From positions 3,534,001 through 3,598,000 of the forward strand of contig NZ_CP019445.1 in assembly GCF_001975225.1 (NCBI RefSeq): 64,000 nucleotides of DNA, written 5' to 3'. This stretch comes from Kosakonia cowanii JCM 10956 = DSM 18146. Its GTDB lineage: Bacteria > Pseudomonadota > Gammaproteobacteria > Enterobacterales > Enterobacteriaceae. Position 1 is the stretch's first letter, and every line of letters starts with the position of its first letter. The notes below the pieces were generated by a model, which was not told the DNA's origin, did not search any database, and saw only the letters and a list, made by a program, of their open reading frames with translations. The position numbers and the translations under genes are program-made. This document shows positions 54,978 to 63,875 of this stretch, piece by piece.

Positions 54978-55967
54978 ATGAAACTCGCGATATACAGCAC
55001 AAAACAATACGATAAAAAGTATTTGCAGCAGGTAAACGAGCACTATGGCTACGATCTTGAATTTTTCGACTTTCTCCTGACGGAAAAGACCGCCAAAACC
55101 GCCAATGGCTGCGAAGGTGTCTGTATTTTCGTCAATGACGACGGCAGCCGCCCGGTGCTGGAAGAGCTGAAGAAGCTCGGCGTGAAGTTTATCGCCCTGC
55201 GCTGCGCCGGCTTTAACAACGTCGATCTGGACGCGGCTAAAGAGCTGGGGCTGAGCGTCGTGCGCGTCCCGGCCTACTCGCCGGAAGCGGTGGCCGAGCA
55301 TGCTATCGGCATGATGATGACCCTTAACCGTCGCATTCACCGTGCGTATCAACGCACCCGCGATGCCAACTTCTCCCTTGAGGGTCTGACCGGTTTCACT
55401 ATGTACGGAAAAACCGCGGGCGTGATCGGCACCGGGAAAATCGGCGTTGCCGCGCTGCGTATTCTGAAAGGTTTCGGTATGCGTCTGCTGGCGTTTGATC
55501 CCTACCCGAGCGCAGCGGCGCTGGATATGGGCGTCGAGTATGTCGATCTGCAAACACTCTTTTCGCAGTCGGACGTCATCTCCCTGCACTGCCCGCTGAC
55601 GCCGGAGAACTTCCACCTGCTCAACCAGACCGCATTTGAGCAGATGAAAAACGGTGTGATGATCATTAACACCAGCCGCGGCGGGCTGGTGGATTCCCAG
55701 GCCGCGATCGAAGCATTAAAAACGCAGAAGATTGGCGCGCTGGGAATGGACGTGTATGAGAATGAGCGCGATCTCTTCTTTGAAGATAAATCCAATGATG
55801 TGATTCAGGATGACGTGTTCCGCCGGTTATCCGCCTGCCACAACGTGCTGTTTACCGGTCATCAGGCCTTTTTGACCGCCGAAGCGTTGACCAGTATTTC
55901 GGAAACAACGCTGGAAAACTTGCGTCAGTTGCATGAGGGCGAAAGCTGCCCGAACGCGCTGACATGA
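54978..55967 (+). CDS. ldhA: LdhA: fermentative D-lactate dehydrogenase
   Basis: A 329-residue NAD-dependent D-2-hydroxyacid dehydrogenase of K-12 length, starting MKLAIYSTKQYDKKYL at 54978 after GGAG. NAD-binding GKTAGVIGTGKIGVAALRIL, catalytic Arg in NTSRGGLVDSQ, Glu in GMDVYENERDL and His in LFTGHQAFLT are visible. It reduces pyruvate to D-lactate in anaerobic growth. A 22-codon upstream extension of the frame lies in the A+T-rich promoter region and is not conserved. Followed by a terminator; hslJ comes next, as in K-12 . Confidence 0.97.
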   Translation: MKLAIYSTKQYDKKYLQQVNEHYGYDLEFFDFLLTEKTAKTANGCEGVCIFVNDDGSRPVLEELKKLGVKFIALRCAGFNNVDLDAAKELGLSVVRVPAYSPEAVAEHAIGMMMTLNRRIHRAYQRTRDANFSLEGLTGFTMYGKTAGVIGTGKIGVAALRILKGFGMRLLAFDPYPSAAALDMGVEYVDLQTLFSQSDVISLHCPLTPENFHLLNQTAFEQMKNGVMIINTSRGGLVDSQAAIEALKTQKIGALGMDVYENERDLFFEDKSNDVIQDDVFRRLSACHNVLFTGHQAFLTAEALTSISETTLENLRQLHEGESCPNALT

Positions 55968-55971
55968 GACC

Positions 55972-55997
55972 CGCTCCCCATCGCCGGGGAGCGTTTT
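55972..55997 (+). terminator. Terminator after ldhA
   Basis: An 8-bp stem CGCTCCCC / GGGGAGCG with a 6-base loop is followed by TTTT, five bases after the stop codon. Confidence 0.85.
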
Positions 55998-56074
55998 AAG
56001 AGTAACCCCGGTGACACGGCTGTTCGACCGGGTACAATTCCCACCGTTTTGATGGAACGAACCCAGAGGAAAAG

Positions 56075-56497
56075 ATGAAAAAATTGATCGCTTTGGTCGC
56101 GTTGAGCGCAGTGCTTGCTGGCTGCGTCAGTTCCCGCGCCGTACAGCTGAAACCAGAACAACTGGAAAATCAGCGCTTTGTATTGACTACATTTAATGGC
56201 AAAGGCATTGCGCCAGACGAGCCGAAACCCGAGATCCGCTTTGATAAAGATCTGCGCGTATCCGGCAAAATGTGTAACGGTTTTACCGGTCAGGGCAAAC
56301 TCTCTGAAGGTGCCTTAACCGTGAAGCATCTGGCGATGACGATGATGATGTGCCCGGACGCGCAGCGTAACGAACTGGACCACACCATTAATGCGATGCT
56401 CGCCGAGGGCGCGCAGGTTGATCTGACGGGGAATCAGCTGACGCTGACCACCGCGACGCAGACCCTGATTTACACCCGCGCCGCGAACGCTCAGTAA
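56075..56497 (+). CDS. hslJ: HslJ: heat-inducible META-domain lipoprotein
   Basis: A 140-residue lipoprotein with signal MKKLIALVALSAVLAGC (lipobox LAGC) and a META domain: NQRFVLTTFNGKGIAPDEPK, KMCNGFTGQGKL, MTMMMCPDAQRNELD. In E. coli HslJ is heat-induced and linked to novobiocin resistance. AGAGGAAAAG precedes the ATG. Its 3' end overlaps convergent ydbJ by 7 bp, so the two transcripts may interfere. Confidence 0.95.
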   Translation: MKKLIALVALSAVLAGCVSSRAVQLKPEQLENQRFVLTTFNGKGIAPDEPKPEIRFDKDLRVSGKMCNGFTGQGKLSEGALTVKHLAMTMMMCPDAQRNELDHTINAMLAEGAQVDLTGNQLTLTTATQTLIYTRAANAQ

Positions 56498-56757
56498 GTT
56501 CCACAACTGCCGGTGGCAAGCGACTGCTCGCTGCAGCGTTTGCCATTTGGCAGTGCACACATCCCTGTCATTGACCCATCAAGCTGGCGTGCGACGGACA
56601 TTGAACCGCCGATCATCGCACAGTTGGCCTGCCCACTATTAGACATCGCCGCTTTTAACCCTGGCGCAACGTGCGCGGCGGTTGCCTGCTGTACAGGTTC
56701 ACTGCTGCAGGCTGACAATAACAGTGCGGCACACCCGATCCATAATGCTGAACGCAT
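56491..56757 (-). CDS. ydbJ: YdbJ: DUF333 lipoprotein
   Basis: An 88-residue lipoprotein, starting MRSALWIGCAALLLSACSSE at 56757 with lipobox LSAC and GGAG before the ATG. The DUF333 part (ANCAMIGGSMSVARQLDGSM, GMCALPNGKRCSEQSL, GSC) contains four cysteines likely paired in the periplasm. Function unknown. The longer upstream frame is rejected because it would bury the signal peptide. Confidence 0.9.
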   Translation of the reverse strand: MRSALWIGCAALLLSACSSEPVQQATAAHVAPGLKAAMSNSGQANCAMIGGSMSVARQLDGSMTGMCALPNGKRCSEQSLATGSCGTY

Positions 56758-57037
56758 CTCTTTCTCTCCCCCATCAAAAAAGCGAAACCCAAGCATCATA
56801 GGCAGCCTGCCGCAATACGTCGAGGGCTGAAACTCATCTTTGTGGCGCGGTGAAACACTTTTTTGCGATTTTTCCTGCTTCATGCGCAACGCAACCGCTC
56901 AATTCATTGATTCACGTTATGAGTCAGGACACAAAAGCGAAAATTGTTCAGCGGGGCGTTTGCTAAGATCAAAGCACAACTACAGGACTCGTCGCCGTAA
57001 AACGCGTCCCTTCTTTTGAGCAATGTAAGGGTGCCTT

Positions 57038-60000
57038 ATGATCACAATCGACGGTAATGGCGCAGTCGCATCCGTTGCGTACCGCACCAGTGAAGTTATC
57101 GCCATCTACCCGATTACCCCCAGTTCAACGATGGCTGAACAGGCAGATGCCTGGGCAGGCAACGGCCTGAAAAATATCTGGGGCGACACGCCGCGCGTGG
57201 TAGAGATGCAGTCAGAAGCGGGGGCGATTGCCGCCGTGCACGGGGCATTGCAGACCGGGGCGCTCTCAACGTCGTTTACCTCATCGCAGGGTTTGCTGCT
57301 GATGATCCCAACCCTCTATAAGCTGGCCGGGCAGTTAACTCCCTTTGTGCTGCACGTTGCCGCGCGAACCGTCGCCACCCATGCGCTGTCGATTTTTGGC
57401 GACCACTCCGATGTGATGGCGGTGCGCCAGACCGGCTGCGCCCTGCTCTGCGCCAGCAGCGTGCAGGAAGCGCAGGATTTTGCCCTTATCTCCCATATCG
57501 CGACGCTGAAAAGCCGTGTGCCATTTATTCACTTCTTTGATGGTTTTCGCACTTCGCACGAGATAAACAAGATCGTGCCGCTCCCGGACAACACCCTGCG
57601 CGCGCTGATGCCCGAGCAGGAGATTGAGCAGCATCGTGCGCGAGCGCTCAACCCGGAACACCCGGTGATCCGCGGCACCTCGGCGAACCCGGACACCTAT
57701 TTCCAGTCCCGCGAAGCGACAAACCCGTGGTACAACGCCGTTTACGACCATGTTGAGCAGGCGATGGATGATTTTGCCGCCGCCACGGGTCGACACTACA
57801 AACCCTTTGAGTATTATGGTCACCCGCAGGCGGAGCGGGTGATCGTGCTGATGGGCTCGGCGATTGGCACCTGCGAAGAGGTGATTGATGAGCTGCTGAC
57901 ACGCGGCGAGAAAGTCGGCGTGCTGAAAGTGCGGCTCTATCGCCCCTTCAGCGCCGCGCATCTGCTGGCGGTACTGCCGCAGAGCGTGCGCAGTGTGGCG
58001 GTGCTGGATCGCACCAAAGAGCCGGGCGCGCAGGCGGAGCCGCTCTATCTCGATGTGATGACCGCGCTTGCGGAAGCCTTTAATCGCGGTGAGCGCGAAA
58101 CGTTGCCGCGCGTGATTGGCGGCCGCTATGGGTTGTCGTCGAAAGAGTTTGGGCCGGAGTGTGTCCTGGCCGTCTTTAATGAGCTGCGTGCCGATAAACC
58201 GAAACCGCGCTTCACCGTCGGCATTTATGATGATGTTACTCACCTCTCCCTGCCGCTGCCGGAAAATACCCTGCCGACGCACGCCAAACTGGAAGCGCTC
58301 TTTTATGGGCTCGGCAGCGATGGCAGCGTCTCGGCGACCAAGAACAATATCAAGATCATTGGCAACGCGACGCCATGGTACGCGCAGGGCTACTTTGTCT
58401 ATGACTCCAAAAAAGCGGGCGGGCTGACGGTTTCTCATCTCCGCGTCAGCGAAAGGCCGATCAACTCGGCCTATCTGGTATCGCAGGCCGATTTTGTCGG
58501 CTGTCACCAGTTGCAGTTTATCGACAAATATCAGATGGCAGAGCGCCTGAAACCGGGCGGTATTTTCCTGCTCAACACGCCTTACAGCGCGGATGAGGTG
58601 TGGTTGCGTCTGCCGCAGGAAGTGCAGGCGGTGCTCAGGCAGAAAAACGCCCGTTTTTATGTGGTTAATGCGGCAAAAATTGCCCGCGAATGCGGGCTGG
58701 GCGCGCGCATTAACACCGTGATGCAGATGGCCTTTTTCCACCTCACCGCCATCCTGCCGGGCGACAGTGCGTTAACGGCGTTGCAGGGCGCGATTGCCAA
58801 AAGCTACAGCAGCAAAGGCCAGGAGTTGGTTGAGCGCAACTGGCAGGCACTGGCGCTGGCGCGCGAATCGCTGGCTGAAGTGCCGCTGCAGGAAGTGGAT
58901 AGCCAAAGCGCGCATCGCCCGCCGGTGGTCTCAGACAGCGCGCCGGACTTTGTTAAAACCGTGACGGCAGCGATGCTGGCCGGGCTTGGCGACGCCCTGC
59001 CTGTCTCTGCGCTGCCGCCGGATGGCACCTGGCCGGTCGGCACCACGCGCTGGGAGAAGCGCAATATTGCCGAAGCGATCCCGATCTGGAAAGAGGAGCT
59101 GTGCACCCAGTGTAACCACTGCGTTGCCGCCTGCCCTCACTCGGCGATCCGCGCCAAAGTCGTGCCGCCGCAGGCGATGGAGGATGCGCCGGCAAGCCTG
59201 CATTCGCTGGATGTGAAAGCGCGTGATATGCGCGGTCAGAAATATGTTCTGCAGGTGGCACCGGAAGATTGCACCGGCTGTAACCTCTGCGTTGAGGTCT
59301 GCCCGGCGAAAGATCGCCAGGACCCGGAAATTAAGGCGATCAATATGATGTCGCGCCTTGAGCATGTCGAAGAGGAGAAAGCCAATTATGACTTCTTCCT
59401 CGACCTGCCGGAGATTGACCGCAGCCAGCTGGAGCGCATTGATATTCGTACCTCGCAGCTTATTTCGCCGCTGTTTGAGTACTCGGGTGCCTGCTCCGGC
59501 TGTGGCGAAACGCCCTATATCAAGCTGCTGACCCAGCTCTATGGCGACCGCATGATGATTGCTAACGCCACCGGCTGCTCCTCGATTTATGGTGGCAACC
59601 TGCCCTCAACGCCCTATACCACCGATGCCAACGGGCGCGGGCCGGCGTGGGCCAACTCGCTGTTTGAAGATAACGCCGAATTCGGGCTTGGCTTCCGTCT
59701 GAGCGTCGACCAGCATCGCCAGCGCGTTATGCGCCTGGTAGAGCAGTTTGCTGACGCGCTGCCCGCCGATCTGCTTGCCGCCCTGCGGGCCGATGCCACG
59801 CCGGAGGTGCGCCGCGATCAGGTGGCGGTCCTGCGTAGCGCCCTTGCCAATGTGGAAGGCGCGCAACAGCTGCTGACCGATGCCGATGCGCTGGTCGAGA
59901 AGTCGATCTGGCTAATTGGCGGCGATGGCTGGGCCTACGATATCGGCTTTGGCGGCCTGGATCATGTGATGAGCCTGACCGAGAACGTCAATATCCTGGT

Positions 60001-60562
60001 GCTCGATACCCAGTGTTACTCCAACACCGGCGGGCAGGCCTCGAAGGCGACGCCGCTCGGTGCGGTCACCAAGTTTGGTGAGCACGGTAAGCGCAAAGCG
60101 CGTAAAGATCTCGGCGTCAGCATGATGATGTATGGTCATGTTTACGTTGCGCAGATCTCCCTCGGTGCGCAGCTTAACCAGACGGTGAAAGCGATTCAGG
60201 AAGCGGAGGCTTACCCCGGCCCGTCGCTGATTATCGCCTACAGCCCCTGCGAAGAGCATGGCTACGATCTGGCGCTGAGCCACGATCAGATGCGCCAGCT
60301 TACCGCCACCGGCTTCTGGCCGCTCTATCGCTACGATCCGCGTCGCGAAGCGGAAGGCAAAATCCCGCTGGCGCTCGACTCCCGCCCACCGTCGGATGCG
60401 CTGGCAGAAACGTTGCTTAATGAGCAGCGCTTTAAACGCCTGAATGCGCAGCAGCCGGAGGTGGCTGAGCAGTTGTGGAAAGATGCAGCGGCAGATCTGC
60501 AAAAACGCTACGACTTCCTTGCGCAACTGGCCGGGAAAGCTGAAAAAAGCGCGGCTGAATAA
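57038..60562 (+). CDS. nifJ: YdbK/NifJ: pyruvate:ferredoxin (flavodoxin) oxidoreductase
   Basis: A 1174-residue homodimeric enzyme, same length as E. coli YdbK (PFOR). It turns pyruvate and CoA into acetyl-CoA and CO2 and gives electrons to flavodoxin or ferredoxin. Domains in order: pyrimidine-binding domain I (ITIDGNGAVASVAYR, YPITPSSTMAEQAD), transketolase-C-like domain II, CoA/EKR domain (TVGIYDDVTHLSL), ferredoxin domain with two 4Fe-4S sites (CTQCNHCVAACPHSAIR; CTGCNLCVEVCPAK), and the TPP-binding domain VI with YSGACSGCGETPYIKL and GGDGWAYDIGFGGLDH. AAGGG six bases before the ATG. Its place next to ydbJ marks it as the housekeeping copy, not one of a nif cluster. Confidence 0.96.
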   Translation: MITIDGNGAVASVAYRTSEVIAIYPITPSSTMAEQADAWAGNGLKNIWGDTPRVVEMQSEAGAIAAVHGALQTGALSTSFTSSQGLLLMIPTLYKLAGQLTPFVLHVAARTVATHALSIFGDHSDVMAVRQTGCALLCASSVQEAQDFALISHIATLKSRVPFIHFFDGFRTSHEINKIVPLPDNTLRALMPEQEIEQHRARALNPEHPVIRGTSANPDTYFQSREATNPWYNAVYDHVEQAMDDFAAATGRHYKPFEYYGHPQAERVIVLMGSAIGTCEEVIDELLTRGEKVGVLKVRLYRPFSAAHLLAVLPQSVRSVAVLDRTKEPGAQAEPLYLDVMTALAEAFNRGERETLPRVIGGRYGLSSKEFGPECVLAVFNELRADKPKPRFTVGIYDDVTHLSLPLPENTLPTHAKLEALFYGLGSDGSVSATKNNIKIIGNATPWYAQGYFVYDSKKAGGLTVSHLRVSERPINSAYLVSQADFVGCHQLQFIDKYQMAERLKPGGIFLLNTPYSADEVWLRLPQEVQAVLRQKNARFYVVNAAKIARECGLGARINTVMQMAFFHLTAILPGDSALTALQGAIAKSYSSKGQELVERNWQALALARESLAEVPLQEVDSQSAHRPPVVSDSAPDFVKTVTAAMLAGLGDALPVSALPPDGTWPVGTTRWEKRNIAEAIPIWKEELCTQCNHCVAACPHSAIRAKVVPPQAMEDAPASLHSLDVKARDMRGQKYVLQVAPEDCTGCNLCVEVCPAKDRQDPEIKAINMMSRLEHVEEEKANYDFFLDLPEIDRSQLERIDIRTSQLISPLFEYSGACSGCGETPYIKLLTQLYGDRMMIANATGCSSIYGGNLPSTPYTTDANGRGPAWANSLFEDNAEFGLGFRLSVDQHRQRVMRLVEQFADALPADLLAALRADATPEVRRDQVAVLRSALANVEGAQQLLTDADALVEKSIWLIGGDGWAYDIGFGGLDHVMSLTENVNILVLDTQCYSNTGGQASKATPLGAVTKFGEHGKRKARKDLGVSMMMYGHVYVAQISLGAQLNQTVKAIQEAEAYPGPSLIIAYSPCEEHGYDLALSHDQMRQLTATGFWPLYRYDPRREAEGKIPLALDSRPPSDALAETLLNEQRFKRLNAQQPEVAEQLWKDAAADLQKRYDFLAQLAGKAEKSAAE

Positions 60563-60580
60563 CGCTCAAAGCATATAAAA

Positions 60581-60609
60581 GCCGCCGGTTGACGCCCGGC
60601 GGCTTTTTT
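60581..60609 (+). terminator. Terminator after nifJ/ydbK
   Basis: An 8-bp stem GCCGCCGG / CCGGCGGC with a 7-base loop is followed by six Ts. Confidence 0.9.
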
Positions 60610-60685
60610 ATGTCACTGTTTTGCATGACAACGGGCGGCAAGCTGGCTAATAATCACCACTCAACCCGGCGGCAAGGACATCTTC

Positions 60686-60898
60686 ATGCGTCATCACCCT
60701 GTTACATCATCACGAATTGCCTCTGTGGGGTATGATCCGCAAAGCCGCACGCTGGAGATCCGTTTTCACGATAAGCGCACCTTTCAATATCACGAGGTGC
60801 CTGAGCGCATTTTTACCCTTTTTCTTACCGTCGTGTCGAAAGGCCGCTTTTATGATGGCGTGGTGAAAGGCAAATATAGGGAAAAGCGCATCGCCTGA
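60686..60898 (+). CDS. KTSC domain small protein
   Basis: A 70-residue protein consisting of one KTSC domain (VTSSRIASVGYDPQSRTLEI, FHDKRTFQYHEVPERIF), related to the C-terminal domain of some lysyl-tRNA synthetases. AAGGA lies 7 bases before the ATG. It stands alone between nifJ and ttcA, after a terminator, and has no counterpart in K-12 at this position that I know of. Such small KTSC proteins are common in bacteria and phages; function unknown, nucleic-acid or subunit binding is suspected. Confidence 0.85.
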   Translation: MRHHPVTSSRIASVGYDPQSRTLEIRFHDKRTFQYHEVPERIFTLFLTVVSKGRFYDGVVKGKYREKRIA

Positions 60899-61025
60899 GC
60901 CGCCCTTGCCAGGTGATAAATACCTGCCTTAGGCGTAAATCATTGGTACAATCCCGCCCTAATCGCGTATCTCTGCCTGTGGTTTATGGACCGCTGGCGC
61001 AAAAAAACCGAATTGAGCCTTTTTC

Positions 61026-61961
61026 ATGTCGCAAAATCAAGAAATTAGCAAAAAAGAACAGTACAACCTCAACAAGTTGCAGAAGCGTCTGCGCCGCAAT
61101 GTCGGCGAGGCAATTGCCGACTTCAATATGATTGAAGAAGGCGACCGGATTATGGTTTGCCTCTCCGGCGGCAAAGATAGCTACACCATGCTGGAGATCT
61201 TGCGCAACCTGCAGCAGAGCGCGCCGGTCAACTTCTCGCTGATTGCGGTCAACCTCGATCAGAAACAGCCCGGTTTTCCGGAGCATATTCTGCCTGAGTA
61301 CCTTGAAGCGCAGGGCGTGGAGTACAAAATCGTTGAAGAGAACACCTACGGCATCGTGAAAGAGAAGATCCCGGAAGGTAAAACCACCTGCTCGCTCTGT
61401 TCACGCCTGCGCCGCGGCATTCTCTACCGCACCGCTACCGAACTGGGCGCGACGAAAATTGCCCTCGGCCACCACCGCGACGATATTCTGCAAACGCTGT
61501 TCCTCAATATGTTTTACGGCGGCAAGATGAAAGGCATGCCGCCGAAGCTGATGAGCGATGATGGCAAGCACATTGTTATCCGCCCGCTGGCCTACTGCCG
61601 CGAGAAAGATATCGAGCGCTTCTCCGAAGCCAAAGGCTTCCCGATTATTCCGTGCAACCTCTGCGGTTCGCAGCCTAACCTGCAGCGCCAGGTGATTGCC
61701 GATATGCTGCGCGACTGGGATAAACGCTATCCGGGCCGTATCGAAACCATGTTCAGCGCGATGCAGAATGTGGTGCCGTCGCACCTGAGCGATATCAACC
61801 TGTTCGATTTCAAAGGGATCAAACATGGTTCGGAAGTGGTCAACGGCGGCGACCTGGCATTCGATCGCGAAGAGATCCCGACGCAGCCAGTTGGCTGGCA
61901 GCCGGAAGAGGATGATGCCCAGTTCGATGCGCTACGGCTGAATGTGATTGAAGTGAAGTAA
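61026..61961 (+). CDS. ttcA: TtcA: tRNA 2-thiocytidine(32) synthetase
   Basis: A 311-residue PP-loop ATPase that thiolates C32 of some tRNAs. PP-loop motif [16 protein letters not shown], the CxxC pair [13 protein letters not shown] and the third-cluster Cys in [10 protein letters not shown], plus [19 protein letters not shown], match E. coli TtcA, which holds an oxygen-labile 4Fe-4S cluster. In K-12 the Rac prophage lies in this gene; here ttcA is whole and dbpA follows directly. Shared bidirectional terminator with dbpA. Confidence 0.97.
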   Translation: MSQNQEISKKEQYNLNKLQKRLRRNVGEAIADFNMIEEGDRIMVCLSGGKDSYTMLEILRNLQQSAPVNFSLIAVNLDQKQPGFPEHILPEYLEAQGVEYKIVEENTYGIVKEKIPEGKTTCSLCSRLRRGILYRTATELGATKIALGHHRDDILQTLFLNMFYGGKMKGMPPKLMSDDGKHIVIRPLAYCREKDIERFSEAKGFPIIPCNLCGSQPNLQRQVIADMLRDWDKRYPGRIETMFSAMQNVVPSHLSDINLFDFKGIKHGSEVVNGGDLAFDREEIPTQPVGWQPEEDDAQFDALRLNVIEVK

Positions 61962-62000
61962 AAAAAAGCCTCTCAGGTCACTCACTGAGAGGCTTTTTTA
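61961..62000. terminator. Bidirectional terminator between ttcA and dbpA
   Basis: A 10-bp stem AGCCTCTCAG / CTGAGAGGCT (61967-61994) with an 8-base loop is flanked by As on the left and Ts on the right, so it works for both convergent genes. Confidence 0.92.
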
Positions 62001-62012
62001 ATGGCGCTGGCG

Positions 62013-63386
62013 TTATTTCAACAAGCGCACGCGGCAGGCTTTGCCTTTGATTTTGCCGTTTTGTAGCTGCTTCCACGCCTGGCGCGCCACGCTCTGTCGC
62101 ACTGCGACATAAACATGCGCCGGATGGACGGTGATCTTGCCGATATCGGCCCCATCCAGCCCCATCTCACCCGTTAACGCCCCCAGCACATCGCCCGGAC
62201 GCATTTTGGCTTTCTTACCGCCATCAATGCAGAGCGTCGTCATCTCTGCCACCAGCGGCGCAATGGCAACATTGGCTGGCGCAGAAAGCCAGTTCAGCTT
62301 CAGGTGCAGCATCTCCGAGAGAATATTCGCCCGCTGCGCCTCTTCCGGTGCGCAGAGGCTAATCGCCAGCCCCTGATTCCCGGCTCGCGCGGTGCGCCCG
62401 ATACGGTGAACGTGCACTTCCGGATCCCATGCCAGTTCATAATTGACGACCAGCTCAAGGGATTTGATATCCAGACCGCGCGCGGCGACATCGGTCGCCA
62501 CCAGTACACGGGCGCTGCCGTTAGCAAAACGCACCAGCGTCTGGTCGCGGTCACGCTGCTCCAGATCGCCATGCAGCGCCAGCGCGTCCTGGCCTGCGGC
62601 GTTCAGCGCATCGCACACTTCCTGGCAATCTTTTTTAGTGTTACAGAAGACCACACAGGAGGCCGGGCGGTGGACGCTCAATAGTTTTTGCAACAGCGGG
62701 ATTTTGCCGTGGCGGGAGACTTCAAAAAATTGCTGCTCGATAGCCGGCAGATCGTCAACGGTATCGATCTCCACCGTTTCCGGGTTGCGCTGTACGCGCC
62801 CGCTGATAGCAGCAATCGCCTCCGGCCAGGTGGCGGAAAAGAGTAAGGTCTGGCGCTGCGCCGGGGCGAAGCGGATCACCTCATCAATGGCGTCGCTAAA
62901 GCCCATATCAAGCATGCGATCGGCTTCATCCATCACCAGCGTTTGCAGGTTCTCCAGCGAAACCGTGCTTTTTTGCAGATGATCCAGCAGGCGGCCCGGC
63001 GTGGCGACGATGATGTGCGGCGCATGCTGCAACGAATCGCGCTGTGCGCCAAACGGCTGGCCGCCGCAGATCGTCAAAATTTTGGTATTCGGCATTGAGC
63101 GCGCCAGACGGCGCAGTTCACTGGCGACCTGATCCGCCAGTTCGCGCGTCGGGCATAAAATCAGCGACTGGGTCTGAAAACGGCTGCTATCGATATGCTG
63201 CAATACGCCAAGACCAAACGCCGCTGTTTTACCGCTGCCGGTTTTTGCCTGCACGCGGACATCTTTTCCGGCCAGAATCAGGGGGAGCGCAGCAGCCTGC
63301 ACGGGGGTCATGGTGAGGTAGCCCAGTTCGTTAAGGTTATCGATCTGGGCGGCGGGCAGCATATTCAGTGTTGAAAAAGCGGTCAA
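62013..63386 (-). CDS. dbpA: DbpA: DEAD-box helicase specific for 23S rRNA
   Basis: A 457-residue DEAD-box protein of K-12 DbpA length. Q motif TPVQAAALPLILAGKDV, Walker A QAKTGSGKTAAF, DEAD box LVMDEADRMLDMG, SAT (FSATWPEAI), motif VI HRIGRTARAGNQG. The C-terminal domain (about 380-457, KMRPGDVLGALTGEMGLDGA) is the RNA-recognition fold that binds hairpin 92 of 23S rRNA. It acts in large-subunit assembly. Upstream on the same strand is a small proline-rich gene. Confidence 0.97.
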   Translation of the reverse strand: MTAFSTLNMLPAAQIDNLNELGYLTMTPVQAAALPLILAGKDVRVQAKTGSGKTAAFGLGVLQHIDSSRFQTQSLILCPTRELADQVASELRRLARSMPNTKILTICGGQPFGAQRDSLQHAPHIIVATPGRLLDHLQKSTVSLENLQTLVMDEADRMLDMGFSDAIDEVIRFAPAQRQTLLFSATWPEAIAAISGRVQRNPETVEIDTVDDLPAIEQQFFEVSRHGKIPLLQKLLSVHRPASCVVFCNTKKDCQEVCDALNAAGQDALALHGDLEQRDRDQTLVRFANGSARVLVATDVAARGLDIKSLELVVNYELAWDPEVHVHRIGRTARAGNQGLAISLCAPEEAQRANILSEMLHLKLNWLSAPANVAIAPLVAEMTTLCIDGGKKAKMRPGDVLGALTGEMGLDGADIGKITVHPAHVYVAVRQSVARQAWKQLQNGKIKGKACRVRLLK

Positions 63387-63448
63387 AATAGAGTCTCGCG
63401 ATAAAAGGCTTCGGTTCAGCAGGCGCGTATCCTCTCAGATCTGCCCGC

Positions 63449-63598
63449 TTAACGCGACAACTTAATCGGCTCTTCATCCGGCGGCGGATCCGGCAACGGC
63501 TGCGGTTTTGGGATCGGGTCCGGGATTGGTACCGGGTCATTCGGCACGGGGTCGGGCGGCAGTGAATAGAGCGCGTTGCGTAACGTCAGAGTAGCCAT
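63449..63598 (-). CDS. Small proline-rich protein (49 residues)
   Basis: A 49-codon gene beginning MATLTLRNALYSLPPDPV and ending DEEPIKLSR. The middle is a run of Pro-x-Pro and Asp-Pro steps (VPNDPVPIPDPIPKPQPLPD). GGAG stands 6 bases before the ATG, which is the reason to take it as real. It is 62 bp upstream of dbpA on the same strand and just downstream of the FnrS terminator. No function known to me; acidic proline-rich small proteins of this kind have been reported near zntB in other enterics, but I cannot confirm the orthology. Confidence 0.65.
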   Translation of the reverse strand: MATLTLRNALYSLPPDPVPNDPVPIPDPIPKPQPLPDPPPDEEPIKLSR

Positions 63599-63657
63599 GG
63601 TGATCTCCACTTCAGCATTGTCGTTACTTTAAAGGTAGAAGCTCATGGCGCAGAGGC

Positions 63658-63780
63658 AAAAAAAAAGCCGACTGATTAAGTCGGCATCGTACGAATCAAT
63701 TGTGCTATGCAGTAATTCAAAAAAAGGAAGTAAGACAATATGGAGCGCAACGCCCATCGCTTGACGTTGCATTCACCTGC
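63658..63780 (-). ncRNA. fnrS: FnrS: anaerobically induced Hfq-dependent small RNA
   Basis: Read on the minus strand from 63780, the sequence begins GCAGGTGAATGCAACGTCAA and goes on through GCGATGGGCGTTGCGCTCCA and TTGATTCGTACGATGCCGAC, which is the E. coli FnrS sequence with only a few differences, mainly in the terminator loop. It ends in the hairpin GCCGACT / AGTCGGC (63667-63685) and a run of nine Ts. FnrS is about 120 nt and, under anaerobic conditions, represses many genes for aerobic metabolism (sodB, cydDC and others). Location between zntB and dbpA is as in K-12, and an FNR site lies at the right distance upstream. Confidence 0.95.
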
Positions 63781-63815
63781 GACGTGAATATTGCCCTGAA
63801 TAGCCGCGACGTTTA

Positions 63816-63829
63816 TTGACCTCGCTCAA
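63816..63829 (-). promoter_or_regulatory. FNR box of the fnrS promoter
   Basis: On the minus strand TTGAGCGAGGTCAA fits the FNR consensus TTGAT-N4-ATCAA with one change per half. Its centre is about 42 bp upstream of the FnrS 5' end, the position of a class II activator site. Confidence 0.82.
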
Positions 63830-63875
63830 CTTAAGTGGCGTTTTAATGTTCAATTAATGTTAAAAAAGTTAAATT

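Noticed and set aside
57335..58741. 468-codon minus-strand frame opposite nifJ
   Set aside because: Antisense shadow of the oxidoreductase gene, rich in Arg and His, no start signal.
61026..63386. Rac-type prophage at ttcA
   Set aside because: ttcA is intact and convergent dbpA follows within 52 bp; no phage genes are present.
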